In this document: piece by piece, positions 1 to 12,000 of the stretch
Layout: each line of letters begins with the position of its first letter
How positions within the stretch are numbered: position 1 is the stretch's first letter
NCBI GenBank assembly: GCA_002751075.1
Contig: NAOQ01000191.1
Location: forward strand, 8,338 to 67,087
Reading direction: 5' to 3'
DNA: 58,750 nt
DNA from: Ichthyophonus hoferi
Taxonomy: Eukaryota > Opisthokonta > Ichthyosporea > Ichthyophonida > Ichthyophonidae
Translations under genes and position numbers: made by a program
Notes under the pieces: model-generated
Databases searched by the model: none
The model's input: only the letters and a program-made list of their open reading frames with translations
What the model was told of the DNA's origin: nothing

Positions 1-36
<36 letters not shown>
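1..36. repeat. TA dinucleotide repeat at window edge
   Basis: The window opens in an uninterrupted alternating TA run followed by a short GA run. The left edge therefore sits inside a simple repeat, and its true length cannot be known from here. Confidence 0.95.
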
Positions 37-43
<7 letters not shown>

Positions 44-240
44 GGCTAAGTGACCTTTGCTTCCTTATATATTTTAATTACTATCCCCGCTATTTTAAAT
101 ACTATCCCGGTTATTTTAATTATTATTCTAGCTATTAACTATATCTCGGCTTCATGCCGATCTGGTTGTTCATTATCTCTCTTTAATCCTGTATTTGTAG
201 ACATCTAATACAACGAATGTATAAGTATGAATAGTACTGT

Positions 241-334
241 GATATGGTATGGCTATAGAGTTATTATTGGTGGGATGTCAGTGATATGATAAAGCTACAG
301 AGTTATTATTGGTGGGATGTCAGTGATATGGTAA
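241..334. repeat. 42-bp tandem duplication
   Basis: Two 42-bp units lie head to tail (241-282 and 283-324), followed by the first bases of a third. They differ by a few substitutions near their left ends, and the shared core includes GTTATTATTGGTGGGATG. Each unit carries one ATTGG pentamer, the motif that is over-represented elsewhere in the window. No coding potential is seen. Confidence 0.85.
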
Positions 335-677
335 GACTAGAATTACTGACTAGACATATACCAATGCATGGGAGAAAGAGATATAGCACATGCATTAACT
401 TGTATATTTATCCGTTTTAGCGGTATATATATACAATATGTATATACATGGTGTACCACCTATCCAACTATATTGCTTGTTATCTTGTGGCCCCCTATTT
501 TTCTAATTATATACGTTGAATAAAAAGATCAAGAGATGATGGGTAGAGGTAATTAGACTAATTGACGCAGATTAGGATTAGAAAGATTGAGATAGAGCGA
601 TAGAGTACCAACCAATTCAAAGTATATATATATATATAGATATTGATGAGAAAGATTGCATTAATAGTCATCTAGTC

Positions 678-685
678 TGACGTCA
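678..685. promoter_or_regulatory. Perfect CRE-type palindrome
   Basis: The 8-bp palindrome TGACGTCA is the full cAMP-response element recognised by CREB/ATF bZIP dimers in animals. It lies about 830 bp upstream of the 3' exon at 1517-1714, in DNA with no other recognised feature. A single 8-mer can occur by chance, so only the motif is certain and its function is not. Confidence 0.3.
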
Positions 686-1516
686 TAAAAATCCCAGCCA
701 ATCAATGCCTTGAGGTTTGCTGAGAAGAGGGGCCTGGTTAGGAAATTACCTGCCGCCGAGTTCTTAAAAGTGGGCATTGGCTTGTACTTTTTTATCAGTT
801 GACTACCAGTACTACACCTCGCTTTATCTTATCTGTGGTTGCCATACTATATTTTATTGTTGTTCTAACATAATTACTATTCTCCCCTCTTCTGTTTGCT
901 TTACCCGCACCCCTACTATACTATACGTTTTTCTATTCCACCCTTTCTTCTACTATACGTTCACTATACTATATTCGTGTAAATCACACTTTCACTTGCC
1001 TACTCTTTGGTAGTTTATTGTTTTATTTTCTTTCTACTATCTATGTGTACACCACACCTTTATAGGATATCTATCTGGCTAATATGTTTGATTATTTTTT
1101 TAGTTTTATGTTTTTTAAAATGATTTCTTCTATTAAGGCAGAGCTCTGTTTTGTGACGTCGTTATGATTATACCAACACTCTTATACGCCTTGTGTTACG
1201 TATAACATTATAGCTCTTGCATCATATCCTGTGCAATCATACCAAACTATACACTCATGTACTATCTCTACAGTTGTCTTTCTGTATATTCTCTGTTTTA
1301 TCTTACCCCTAGAACCTCTAGTTATCCACCCACCTCTCAGCCCACCTCCAAAACTAAGCTTCCAGATCAAAATCGGAGATATATTTACGTGCAAGCACAT
1401 ATTCTCATACATACCCACACATATACATGTTATACGTATAGATGCATACATGTATGCATACATACATACATACATACGCGACATTCACACTTGATGGATT
1501 ATTTGTTTATGCACAG

Positions 1517-1714
1517 GTGGCAGCACAAGCAAGTGATACCTCCACGCTACACAACATGGTGTCTTATTACCAACACCTTGATAAGATGGCTGAGAGGTCA
1601 AGTGAGAAAGAAAGGAGACTGTTTAATTCCGCTAGAGAATCACTTCTATTTGGATGTGAAGAATATGTATTGACTGCCAAGAGAGTCAATAATCAGTTGG
1701 AGTTATCACACTAA
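1517..1714 (+). CDS. 3'-terminal exon of an unrecognised helical protein (partial)
   Basis: This is a 66-codon reading frame that begins right after a good acceptor (TTTATGCACAG) and ends in TAA. Its G+C is higher than the flanking DNA. The peptide starts VAAQASDTSTLHN, continues with MVSYYQHLDKMAERSSEKER and ends NNQLELSH. It is charged and strongly helix-forming, like the last helices of a helical-bundle or coiled-coil protein. I do not recognise the family. No convincing upstream exon was found in 1-1500, so the rest of the gene probably lies left of the window or in very small exons. A chance open frame is possible, but the clean acceptor and non-AT-biased codons argue for a real exon. 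Confidence 0.45.
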   Translation: MAAQASDTSTLHNMVSYYQHLDKMAERSSEKERRLFNSARESLLFGCEEYVLTAKRVNNQLELSH

Positions 1715-4700
1715 ATTATAGTTGTATATAGTATATTATGAGGTTTACTTCAGTAATATAATATAATATTGTATAGTATAATATAGAAGAAGCATTACAA
1801 TATGCTCTCTTGAATACCCATCCCATGCATTTATTTATTCATTCACACATCTTTCTTTTTATAGATACACTTTCTCTTTTCCTATATAATCCAGATGACA
1901 GCAAAGGAAAGATATGCATATTAGAAAGATGTTACATTGCTTTGGCATGATTAGCTTATCAATAGTGGTGTTTACTAAGGTGCATATCGCCTTCAGATGC
2001 TCGTAATTGCTTTCAGCAGGTAAAATCTTTAGAATAGAGAGAGACTTTGGTAATCTGGCTCTCTCAATCCACATCTAAACACTCTATTTAATAGAAATAA
2101 ATTAGTTATGCCCTGTGGCAGAGTGTTAAGATCTTGTTACCATAGTTACACTCAGTCAACGTCGTTATTCCTATATTTATTTTAAAAAAGATCACGGTTA
2201 GCATTTTAAAATCCTCGATCCTTGATGTAATACTATTAATAAATTACTTAATGGCATAGATATTATATTCCAAGTTCTATAATACAGAACGAGCTAACTG
2301 TCAGAATATATAGAACGTATATTCGCTATTACTATTGGCAGACATTGATTGTCCATTGGTTAAATCTTCTATACTTGAGTCTAGTCCCTTGAAAAGAGTT
2401 TTCCGTATTTTCTTGTCACTGTTAGAGAATATATGCATCCGTGTTTCTTTGTCTCACCCACAGATCCTTTCTTAGTTGCGGATGGAATTACAGTTCTTCA
2501 TTTTCCTCTAGTTATAGTTGGAGCTGATGTAAGTCTCCTTGATGTTACTATAACTAATACTTGACAAAGGTACAAAGAGACAAAGTCTTTAGTACATGTC
2601 TTTAGTTATAAAACACACATAACCGAAAGGATCCAGACTAAGTCTGTGGATCCCGATTATATAGTTGTCGGCCCTGGTCAATACCAGTTGACCTTGTGAT
2701 AGACACTAGAGAAGCGTATATCCTCCGTTTAGGGGTTCTCCAGAACTGCGTTGTTAGCAACATATTTTCCTATGAATCTTCAAAGAATCATTCTGTTGCT
2801 ATGAATCTTGTTTGTATCATGCATCACTACGTATACCTAAAAGCAATGGCCAGCACTATCTAATAAATCACAGTGAATTCCCGAGTTAGACTTCACTGAG
2901 CAAACTAGTCCTTATTAAATATGATTAGTGACGTTGTGTGCTTAACTAATTGCCATTACTGAACTCTAACTCTTGTAAACCGATTGTAACCTCATTGTAA
3001 ACGCTATTAAATATTCAAAGGTACAATGCAAAACGAACAATAAACTATGTTCTCGTACAAGACATCATGAAGTATTCAGCCTAATGCTGGTAGGTAATGA
3101 AATACTTCGACACTTACCAATAGGTCAACAACTTCATGATAAGCACAAAAGATATGAGCAATAAAACCCATGTCTCAGAACCCGTCTGAGACCTGTTTGT
3201 ACACCTTTATTGAGGTCAAATTAAGATAAGGTAAGAATAGAGTTATATTATGAATAGTAAATAAATAGCTGTGCTCCATACTGTATGGTGGAAAGCAAAG
3301 ACGTGTTCAAGGCCCTTATTAAGTCCTTGTTTCAACACTCTATCTGAAGCCCAGATACTGCATAAAGTTTAATAGTATTATTTATTTATACCCATACCCA
3401 AGTAGAGATGAAAATATATTTTGTATTTCCACAGGGGTTAGCTTTCTATTTAATTATTTAGCCTCCTCTGACTATATTAAGTCCGTATGTATGTATATAG
3501 GCGTAATGTAATGTAGTATAGACATGCATATTTAAGCAAACTACTATATGTGTTGCGCTTGTGTATTGTATGAATCATTGTCCTGTTGTAGTTGGCGCTC
3601 AGAAATCATAGGAACCTTGGGAATCATGAGATTACTTAATATCATCGGTAATCATAGTGAATAGCATAATCTTTTGCAATCACGATTTCCAATTAGAAAA
3701 CTGATCTCAACTAAATATTTCAATTAACACTATGTAACAATACAAAGGTAGCATACAAGAATGCAATAGATTACTTATGCAGTTGAATCTTGAATTTTTT
3801 TCACTCTACCTATTTTTGATTTGAGCCAGTGTAATAGTTATTGTAATAGATTGATTATTATAGCTGATAGTCATACTATGCCATATTTCGAATGTCAAGA
3901 CCTAACACTTCAACATAGTCAAGTGTGCTGGTCTCTTTCCATATGAAGTGATTGTTGCAGCACATGGACCAATTCAAGTAGTTTATAATTGTATTTTTTA
4001 TGTATTTCTTAATGTAACTTGACCAATTACATATACTGATATTGCCTTTCTTGGTACTGGTGTTATGAGCGCTTAAAATAAATGTATATAATTAGATTAC
4101 TAGTATCTATACATAATTACTAGTAGGAAGTCCTCATGTGGATAAAACAGAATATTAAAGAAGTCTTGTTGGAACTCAGAAAGGAACGGATTTTATAAAA
4201 CACAAGTTTATTTGTGCAATTAAAGATTATACTTGGGGGTGTAATTTTAGCATCTAGGTGTAAACTTAATCTAAGTTTATAAAGTATTAATATTAACATT
4301 GTAGCAGACATAACAATTTGTAAAATGAAATTGTACAGATACTAAGAAATAGGGACACAGAGACTTCCATAAACCACAACAAAACACGACTTAGAATTGA
4401 GGCCTCAGGATCAATGGGCAGCCAAAGTACTGTGAACACTATATTAGATCAATCGATGAGCGTTGTCTCTATTTAACCATCATCACACTTATCTCACCCA
4501 TGTTCAAGGTGGTAGCCAACTATTGCAAACAGAGAATTTATGCTAAAGCCTTCATAGTCTTTTCTTCAGTATCACTACAGAATTATGAGTTCATGTTTTG
4601 TGTTAGACGCAATCTTTTTATACCTTTTGAATACAGCATTATATATATATATATGTAGTACTTCAGAATCTAGCATTACTTAATTATATAATTATAACTA

Positions 4701-6530
4701 TAGTTATTTTACCTATGTTGTACATGTTACTATATTTAACACTTGAAGTTAGAAACGAGTCAGGTATTTATAGTGAACCTTACGTGCTGTCAGACATGGT
4801 TCTTCTCAGTAAGTGTAACAGCTAGTTTGATAACTTAAACAAGGGTACTAATAAAACCTTACAATGGCAAACGAGATCTCAATTTAGCTAACCCTTTGTA
4901 AACACACCCACGTGCCCAAACCTCTATCTTGGCTTTTGCAAGTGATATTTATTACTTACTGTTTAAATAGGAATATTTAATCAATTTAGGTATTTCTTTA
5001 TATAGCTGCAGACATTTAATATTATTAGCGATCATTATTACATATGTAGCCTGAGAAAGCAGTTAATGCAATTTATTAGTATTAATCTACCAAAATTGAA
5101 CCAACCAATGGCAGAGATTCTGCAACTATATAACGCCACTTCAGATATGTTTTGTGATCCAGATAGAAGATTGCTTATGCAGCCTGCCTAACACAAGCCC
5201 TCCTGACTTGTTTAATAATAAAAATGAGTCTTAGCATATCTGTACTCCGTGTATGCAAAGGGACGTCTTAAAACCTCTTTTACTTTGGTATTCTCTCTCC
5301 TTCTAAACAAATATAGGTCACGGGAACGCTCATATCTCTACTTATTATTTCCAACACTTACTATACGATGGTTAAAATATGCAGTAAAAACAAAACAATC
5401 AATCAGCTTACCTTTAGTGCTTGTGAATAATATTAAATTTATTCCTTGGTATAATGGTACAATGATTTTTAAGACTGATAATACTTTAGTTAACGATGTT
5501 GCTATGTAAGCAATGAATTTAGGTGCTTATTGTATCTTTGAAGATAATAATACTCTGGAAAATAAAATAAAAATAAACACAAACATACATATTCTTAAAA
5601 AAAAAAGATTTAATTTTTATTATTATTTTCTCTTTCCAAATTGAAGTTTGCTTTTTGTGATGTCGATCCAATTATATGTTTTCGGGATTGATTCTATTTG
5701 TTCAATGGAAGTTTTAAATGTACGCAGACATGTGTTGGAGAGAATAATATTTAAGAACTATTTTTATATTATTAGATACTAGAAATATACGCATATACTT
5801 GGGTAGAATTTAATGGTAGTGTGATCTCGTCTACTTTGAACTGCATACCGAATGTTAGTGTTGACAATTTGCATTAGTTTCTTATAGAGGAGTTACATCT
5901 ATGAATAACTGAGGTACATTGATCCACACATGACAATACCATTATGCATTGGGTCAATCATGGATAGTCTGTATAAAAATATCATTATACTAAATAAAAT
6001 AGTGTATATGTCAATATGCATCTGTATTACACTTATAGATTGAATCCAAACTTGGATTACGATCAGCATTAGAGTTCAGATCACGATCATGTAAACAAAC
6101 TAGATAGCCAATCATATCGTACAAGTTCCACGAGTTCTGAGTAATTTTATTGGTCACATTAAGATAAAATATGTTTGCAGATAAAATCATATTGCCCGGA
6201 TCATTCCGATGAGTTTAGTAACTAATGCTTGTCATAGTGATATTGCAATAACTTGACGTATGTTTTATTGCCAAAGTACATTTGAAATTTTTCTGTTTGC
6301 ACATTTTAGCATTATGTGCACATCAAAATGACGAACAGTTATACTTTAGTGATACGATCCTAACTAGGCGCCATCTACCTTATGTTATGTTTTTGCGCCA
6401 TTTTAGGTTTAGTACGCTTTACTGGCTATATATTCACCAATGATATTCATACTTTTATATGAACAGGTATATATTGCCAAATATACTGTCACAGTTTCCC
6501 AGATCTCAATAGTTATAGCTATAATACGCC
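1715..6530. other. AT-rich intergenic region, no supported gene
   Basis: About 4.8 kb without a convincing gene. The ORFs here (for example 1859-2074 minus and 5249-5509 plus) have AT-driven composition and no family resemblance. The region holds several clear inverted repeats, listed separately, and scattered short AT repeats. The last part presumably contains the promoter of the secreted-protein gene at 6531, but no TATA box or initiator can be assigned with confidence. Confidence 0.6.
2629..3192. repeat. Cluster of short perfect inverted repeats
   Basis: Several potential hairpins lie within 0.6 kb. GGATCCAGAC (2629-2638) faces GTCT-gt-GGATCC (2642-2653). GGTCAA (2676-2681) faces TTGACC (2688-2693). 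CAGTGAA (2871-2877) faces TTCACTG (2892-2898). ATCATGAAGT (3064-3073) faces ACTTCATGAT (3131-3140), a perfect 10-bp stem. GTCTCAGA (3172-3179) faces TCTGAGAC (3185-3192), a perfect 8-bp stem with a 5-base loop. A 13-bp palindrome follows at 3276-3288. Whether this is a structured RNA, a decayed transposon or chance is unresolved. Confidence 0.5.
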
Positions 6531-7769
6531 ATGCCCAGTCTAACCTTTTTCTTTTTCTGGCTTTGCATTGCCAAAGCTTCTGTTTCTGTACTATCATCGC
6601 CGGTAGGATCAGACCCTTGTACATATGGCCCTTCATATTGGTGTGCTTCCACAGCCAACGCTGCAAAATGTAATGTTAGTATCAGTGATTGTGCCATATA
6701 TTGTAATAATCCTTCTGAGTATCCATCCATACAGAATGGCGACATCTGTGGCCATACAAACAATTTTCAGGTAGTAGGTGACGACCACTGTACTGATGGT
6801 CCTTCATACTGGTGCGCTTCTACCTTCAATGCTGAAGAATGTAATATTACTATCACTGATTGCTTCATATATTGTAACAATCCTTCTGAGTATCCATCCA
6901 TACAGAATGGCGATATCTGTAGCTGTACAAATAGCTTAAACAGCTTTCAGGTAGTAGGTGAAAACCCCTGTACTGATGGTCCTTCGTACTGGTGTGCTTC
7001 TACCGCCAACGTAGCAGTCTGTGGTTTTAACATCACCAGTTGTACCAAGTACTGTAACAATTCGGCCGAATATCCATCCATACAGGATGGCAACGTATGC
7101 AATCCCCCAGGAAAATCTGAAACAGTGGGTGAGAATCCCTGCACTTATGGGCCCTCTTACTGGTGTGCTTCATTGGAAAATGCTGATCGATGTTCATTCA
7201 ACATTACTGGTTGTGCAACATATTGCAACAACGCAACAATGCTCAATTATCCGACACTTCTAAACAGTTCTGTGTGTAAAAGTCTGCAGCTAGGTAACAA
7301 TAACTGTACTCAGGGCCCTACATACTGGTGTGCATCCTCGGCAAATGCTATCCAATGTGGCGTGCATATATCAAACTGTTTTAAGTATTGTGCTATGCCA
7401 CAAACAAATGGAGAGACCAATACAAATAACTTTATCATATCTCAAAATGATATATGCCATCCCCCTAGCAATCCTTGCACATACGGCCCATCGTATTGGT
7501 GTGCTAGCACCCAGAATGCACATCAGTGCCACGTACCTATTCGACAATGCCAAAGAATCTATTGCAATCATACAGGTATATATCCATCCCTGGCCCATAG
7601 CAACATCTGTACCCCTATTGTTGGCAGCAACCCTTGCACCTGGGGGCCTTCGTATTGGTGTTCTAGTGAAGCCAACGCAAACCAGTGCGGTATGACATCT
7701 GAGTCATGTGCAATCTATTGCAACAATGCTGAAAGTAATGATTTGGCAAATAGCACGTTGTGCAACTAG
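6531..7769 (+). CDS. Secreted protein of seven saposin A-like cysteine-rich repeats
   Basis: This is an intronless 412-aa ORF. Residues 1-23 read as a signal peptide (hydrophobic FFFFWLCIA core, likely cleavage near SVLSS), which supports this ATG. The mature part consists of seven repeats whose first cysteines are at residues 30, 87, 147, 204, 259, 316 and 369. Each starts C-T-x-G-P-[ST]-Y-W-C. The usual spacing is C-x7-C-x8-C-x6-C-x3-C-x14-C, so each repeat has six cysteines; repeats 4-7 vary slightly in the later spacings. The first part matches the SapA-type domain of prosaposin and pro-SP-B (C-x7-C-x8-C-x5-C with a GPxYWC core). The last two cysteines are an extension. No saposin B domain, membrane segment or GPI-like tail is present. 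Several NxT/NxS sites suggest N-glycosylation. Prosaposin uses SapA domains as flanking propeptide modules, so an array of them alone is unusual. The function is unknown; an extracellular, disulfide-rich role is inferred. Confidence 0.85.
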   Translation: MPSLTFFFFWLCIAKASVSVLSSPVGSDPCTYGPSYWCASTANAAKCNVSISDCAIYCNNPSEYPSIQNGDICGHTNNFQVVGDDHCTDGPSYWCASTFNAEECNITITDCFIYCNNPSEYPSIQNGDICSCTNSLNSFQVVGENPCTDGPSYWCASTANVAVCGFNITSCTKYCNNSAEYPSIQDGNVCNPPGKSETVGENPCTYGPSYWCASLENADRCSFNITGCATYCNNATMLNYPTLLNSSVCKSLQLGNNNCTQGPTYWCASSANAIQCGVHISNCFKYCAMPQTNGETNTNNFIISQNDICHPPSNPCTYGPSYWCASTQNAHQCHVPIRQCQRIYCNHTGIYPSLAHSNICTPIVGSNPCTWGPSYWCSSEANANQCGMTSESCAIYCNNAESNDLANSTLCN

Positions 7770-9025
7770 GATGACATGAGTAGACTATATGTAAAAAATA
7801 TTAACATTAAGTTATCCATGTCTATCTACATTAAAGGATTGTCACAAGCACCTTTCTCCTAGGCTTTTGCAAATTAGTTTTAAGTGGCAAACAATAGCAA
7901 CAAACCAGGATTTAATTATAGTTCTATATCACAAGCGTCTCTTTAAGGCACGAAAACAGACGCCATTCACCCTATTAACATTCTGGTTAAAAGACTATAT
8001 AAATATTACCCACTAGGAAGTATTAGACTACGCATACAAACTCACACGGCCAAGGCACTCTACTATATACTAGTAACAGCTGATCTTTTTAACGTTTGTG
8101 ATAGCTTCGTATGATAGTTTTATGCTTTTCCTTACTGTCTCAGCACTGAGAAATGGAATGAAACTGAATAAATAAATCCAGTCTCTTGAACTGCTAAAAA
8201 AAAACCTGTGCCAAGAGATCTAGTTATATAAACAGATATATGGACTCTGTTGTCAAGCAGAATAATAACAATAAGTATAAATGTATATATATCATGTCTT
8301 TCATTTGATAGATTAGCCAAGAGAGGGTTTCAGATACCGTACCAAGAAAAGCTTATAATGTGTTGTACGGTATATGAATGGTATAGGAGATATAGAGGCT
8401 CTAGCCATATTCAAGGCGGTCTTTTTAATAATAAAGGTAAGTAATCGGCATGATATTTTGGGTACATGTATACCGTGTTGTACAGATATGGTCCTGCTAA
8501 GCATTCGGAAATTGACACAAAAACTATTTCATAAGAAACATCATTACTTCAACGTTTCACCACCATCAATATAATACTATATAGGTGGCTTGATTGATCG
8601 CTGGAGACCATCCAAACTTATCCCCATTTCCTTATTGTATTATGGGAAGGTACTTAATTTTAACTGAGTGTATGTATGTATACAAGTATAAGATATTACA
8701 AAATATAGGTGTTGATGCATTACTCTTTGCGCATTCTCTGTCGAATTTTGTTATTTCAAAAAATAGCCCATCCCACCTTACCCTCTATTATTAGTTCATT
8801 TCATCAAGGCATTGCACACACCCTGGACTAGGGGAGGGTAACTTGACAGACTGGCATAAACACAAGATATTATCTTGTGTAATTGTTGAATCTTATTTTA
8901 TGCAACAGACTTTTGTGGGGTCTTTCTAATAGACGTCTTTTGTAGTTTTCCACCTGCATTACATAGAGCATTCCATAGTATTAGCTGGTTGGTAGATAGT
9001 GGACAATACAGGCTGCTCACACCAA
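7770..9025. other. Intergenic region between the secreted-protein gene and LIN54
   Basis: This convergent 1.26-kb interval holds the 3' ends of both neighbours. AATAAA on the + strand at 8167-8172 could serve the secreted-protein gene, about 400 bases after its stop. No ORF here resembles a known protein. Confidence 0.5.
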
Positions 9026-12000
9026 TCACAAACAATCCTTCCACTTACACACTGCTACATATTCATACTGCACACTCAGATCATCCTGTGTAATTAACCT
9101 CTCTTGCAAACATGTCGCAGAATGGTTTACAGGGATTTTTCTTTCCCACACTACTATAACAGTAAAACAGGTTCATATAAGTTCGTAAAGTAAAGTAACA
9201 CAAGAAAGACATCTGGATATTCACAATAGGGAGGAAGAGTAATATACGTATATATATAGGTATATAATATACAAGACTACAATGTTAAGACTAAAACTAA
9301 TAATGGAAACGAAATGATATAGTATTGTCTTTTAATACACAGAGTTAAAAAAAAAAAAAAAAGGAAAAAGAGAGGAAGTAGAAGGAGAGACGGGGGTGAT
9401 GGGGCTAGAGAAGGCCGAGTAGATGCTAACTTACCAAGTTTATCATCATCATTTCTGATAGGTAAGGGGTAAATGAAAAGGTCAGCATTTGTAAGGATAG
9501 ATAGGTCCCAAAATATAAAAACAAACATAAAATGCATGCACAACAAAAGAAAGAGGTCTGCCAGCAAGATAAACAGTGTTAATACATAATCCATAATGTC
9601 ATCCTTTTGTGCAATTGCTATAATAGTTATTTGTATAAGGTTTACATAAAATAGTAGTATAATAATTATAATAAAAAATGAAAAAGTCAACAGAAAACTG
9701 TCTTCACATTATTTTAATTTTTATATCTACTAATAAAAAACAAAAATCTACCTGTGTTGGGCCTTGGCATAAGCACGAACGCGTTGTGTAGCTGTTAGCA
9801 TCATGCAAAGGTTCAGTAGTGGAATGGGTAATAAGGAAAGTACTTGTTATAAAATACCGTATGGTATAGTATGGTATAGATAAACCAAGTGTAATTAATG
9901 TGGACTGTGTGTACATATATACATATATAAACATATACATGACATGGATATGCACAGAGGCAAACATAAACATACATACCTACCTACCTACATACATACA
10001 TACATACATACATAAATACAAACATATATATATATATATATATGCGTATGTATATTCCAAGACTAGACAACAAGGATATGAATGAGTAAATAAAGCCAAT
10101 CTATGATTCATACCTGTGGTCTGATTGGCTGCAGCTACTAAGTAACGAAGACAATCTCGACATTCCTCTAGTACAGCTCTCTCCTGTAATTCGCTAAGCA
10201 TTTCTTCTGCCGCCCTGTGGTATGGTTATGTATGATTATTATGAACGCCCAATCATCTTTTCCTTTTATAAACCCCTAGCCAATCATATATCTAATGTCC
10301 TTCGGGCAATCAATAATGACTACTATCACGTGACCTACCCTACAAGGGGTGCCCTGTCCAGGATAACGCCATCCTTGACGGGAGGCGCAATTACCTCTCC
10401 TTCCTTAGTTAATTTATGATCTGTTTTTGATTGGGTGCCCATTGCATCTCCTACCCTGATTGGTTAGTAGTTCACAGAGTATTTATTATTTTGTGTGGTA
10501 TGGCACACTAATACATCTCAATTATGATTTAATATCGTTTAAGTTAGTGGTGAATAATATAATCATCTAAATAAATAGCCTTTTTAATTGCCACATGTCT
10601 TACAGGCACACATGTATACTAACTTTTATTTCTCTAAATACAATATACAATGTGCAATATACCATATACCATATACAATATATAATATACAATATATAAT
10701 ATACCATATACCATATATAATATACAATACACCAATAACCTATATATAGACTACTATACTGTCTACTATGGAATAAACGAGTTAATTGGATGAGATTAAC
10801 TGGTAGATATTAACCAGACCACACCCACCTATATACTATATTACATTACATTACACAAAGCATTATATATAAACACATGCATATATATATATAAAGCATG
10901 AATACAAATCAAAAAGTGAGAGAGAAAGAGAGAAAGAGAGAGATGGCTATGTACTCTATAGACACATAACAATACACCTGTATCATATGGCATTCAAACA
11001 CACAACATATAGGGTGGGGGGGTCTATGCCTTTAGGGGAATCCCTGGCTGCTAGGTAGAGCACCTCACAGAACGATGTCATGACATCATCTGTGATAGCC
11101 TTGGCGTACAGTGACCTGGAACCAATCATTTTATTTCCTTTTCAATATTGCTATATCTATTGGCTAAACCCGTATGGCAATATATATATATACAAACTAA
11201 TGAGTATTTGACCTTGGCAATGAATCCATAAGATAAAGCGTGCTAAAACTAGATCTTTATTTTGGATTTTTTCAAAACAATTACACTTTTCTGTTTGCCA
11301 CTATTGTAATCATATACAGTGGAAGTTATAAACATCACCAATGTATTGACAATCATTTTCGTTTAACTTTGACTGCAAGTTACCAATAGAAGGTAATGGG
11401 GGTTTTATCTTCGACCAATAGTACAGTACGGCAATGGAGGAGGATGGCTCAAAATAAACAAAAAGACAAAGATAAAAACCATTGGCTTGACATCACTAGC
11501 CAATAACAGGAGCTGATCACTCAAGATTTCATATATATAGTGTGTGTGAACATATAGTTAGGGTTTGGCATATTGCCTAAACAAGTTAATAATAGTCACC
11601 AATAGATTTCTTTATATATCATGCCCTTCTATATATGTCTCAACACAAATATGCAAGGCCTGGGATTGGACATTCCTCAGTATAATGATACGATGCGCCC
11701 AATTAATAAAATCAATAAAATTAAATATCTTTCTCAGCTGTGAATACTGCGTAAGACTATCAGACTATCATTGATGAAAATGGATGGGAACTAGATAATA
11801 TATTATATGCCGCATCTTACCTTGCTGGGTTGGTTGGTTGGAGCTCACCATCCTTCGGTATCTGAGAAGTATAGGGATAGAATGAGAGGGAATACAATAT
11901 ATTAAGATATAGTAAGATATAGTAAGATATAGTAAGATAGAGTAACATATAAAAAGATAATATATATTAAGATATAGTAAGCTATAGTAAGATATAATAA

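Noticed and set aside
1859-2074. 71-aa minus-strand ORF (MWIERARLPKSLSILKILPA...)
   Set aside because: It looks superficially protein-like, but no splice partners or family match were found and the sequence is AT-driven.
2462-2527. Possible + strand exon (DPFLVADGITVLHFPLVIVGAD) between CACCCACAG and GTAAGT
   Set aside because: The borders look good, but no neighbouring exon could be found in phase on either side. It is kept only as a curiosity.
5249-5509. 86-aa ORF in the intergenic region
   Set aside because: Lys/Leu/Tyr-biased as expected of AT-rich DNA, with no domain and no supporting context.
6618-7763. CRISPR-like or satellite array
   Set aside because: The regular repeats are protein-coding in one frame with conserved cysteines and variable codons, so they are domain repeats.
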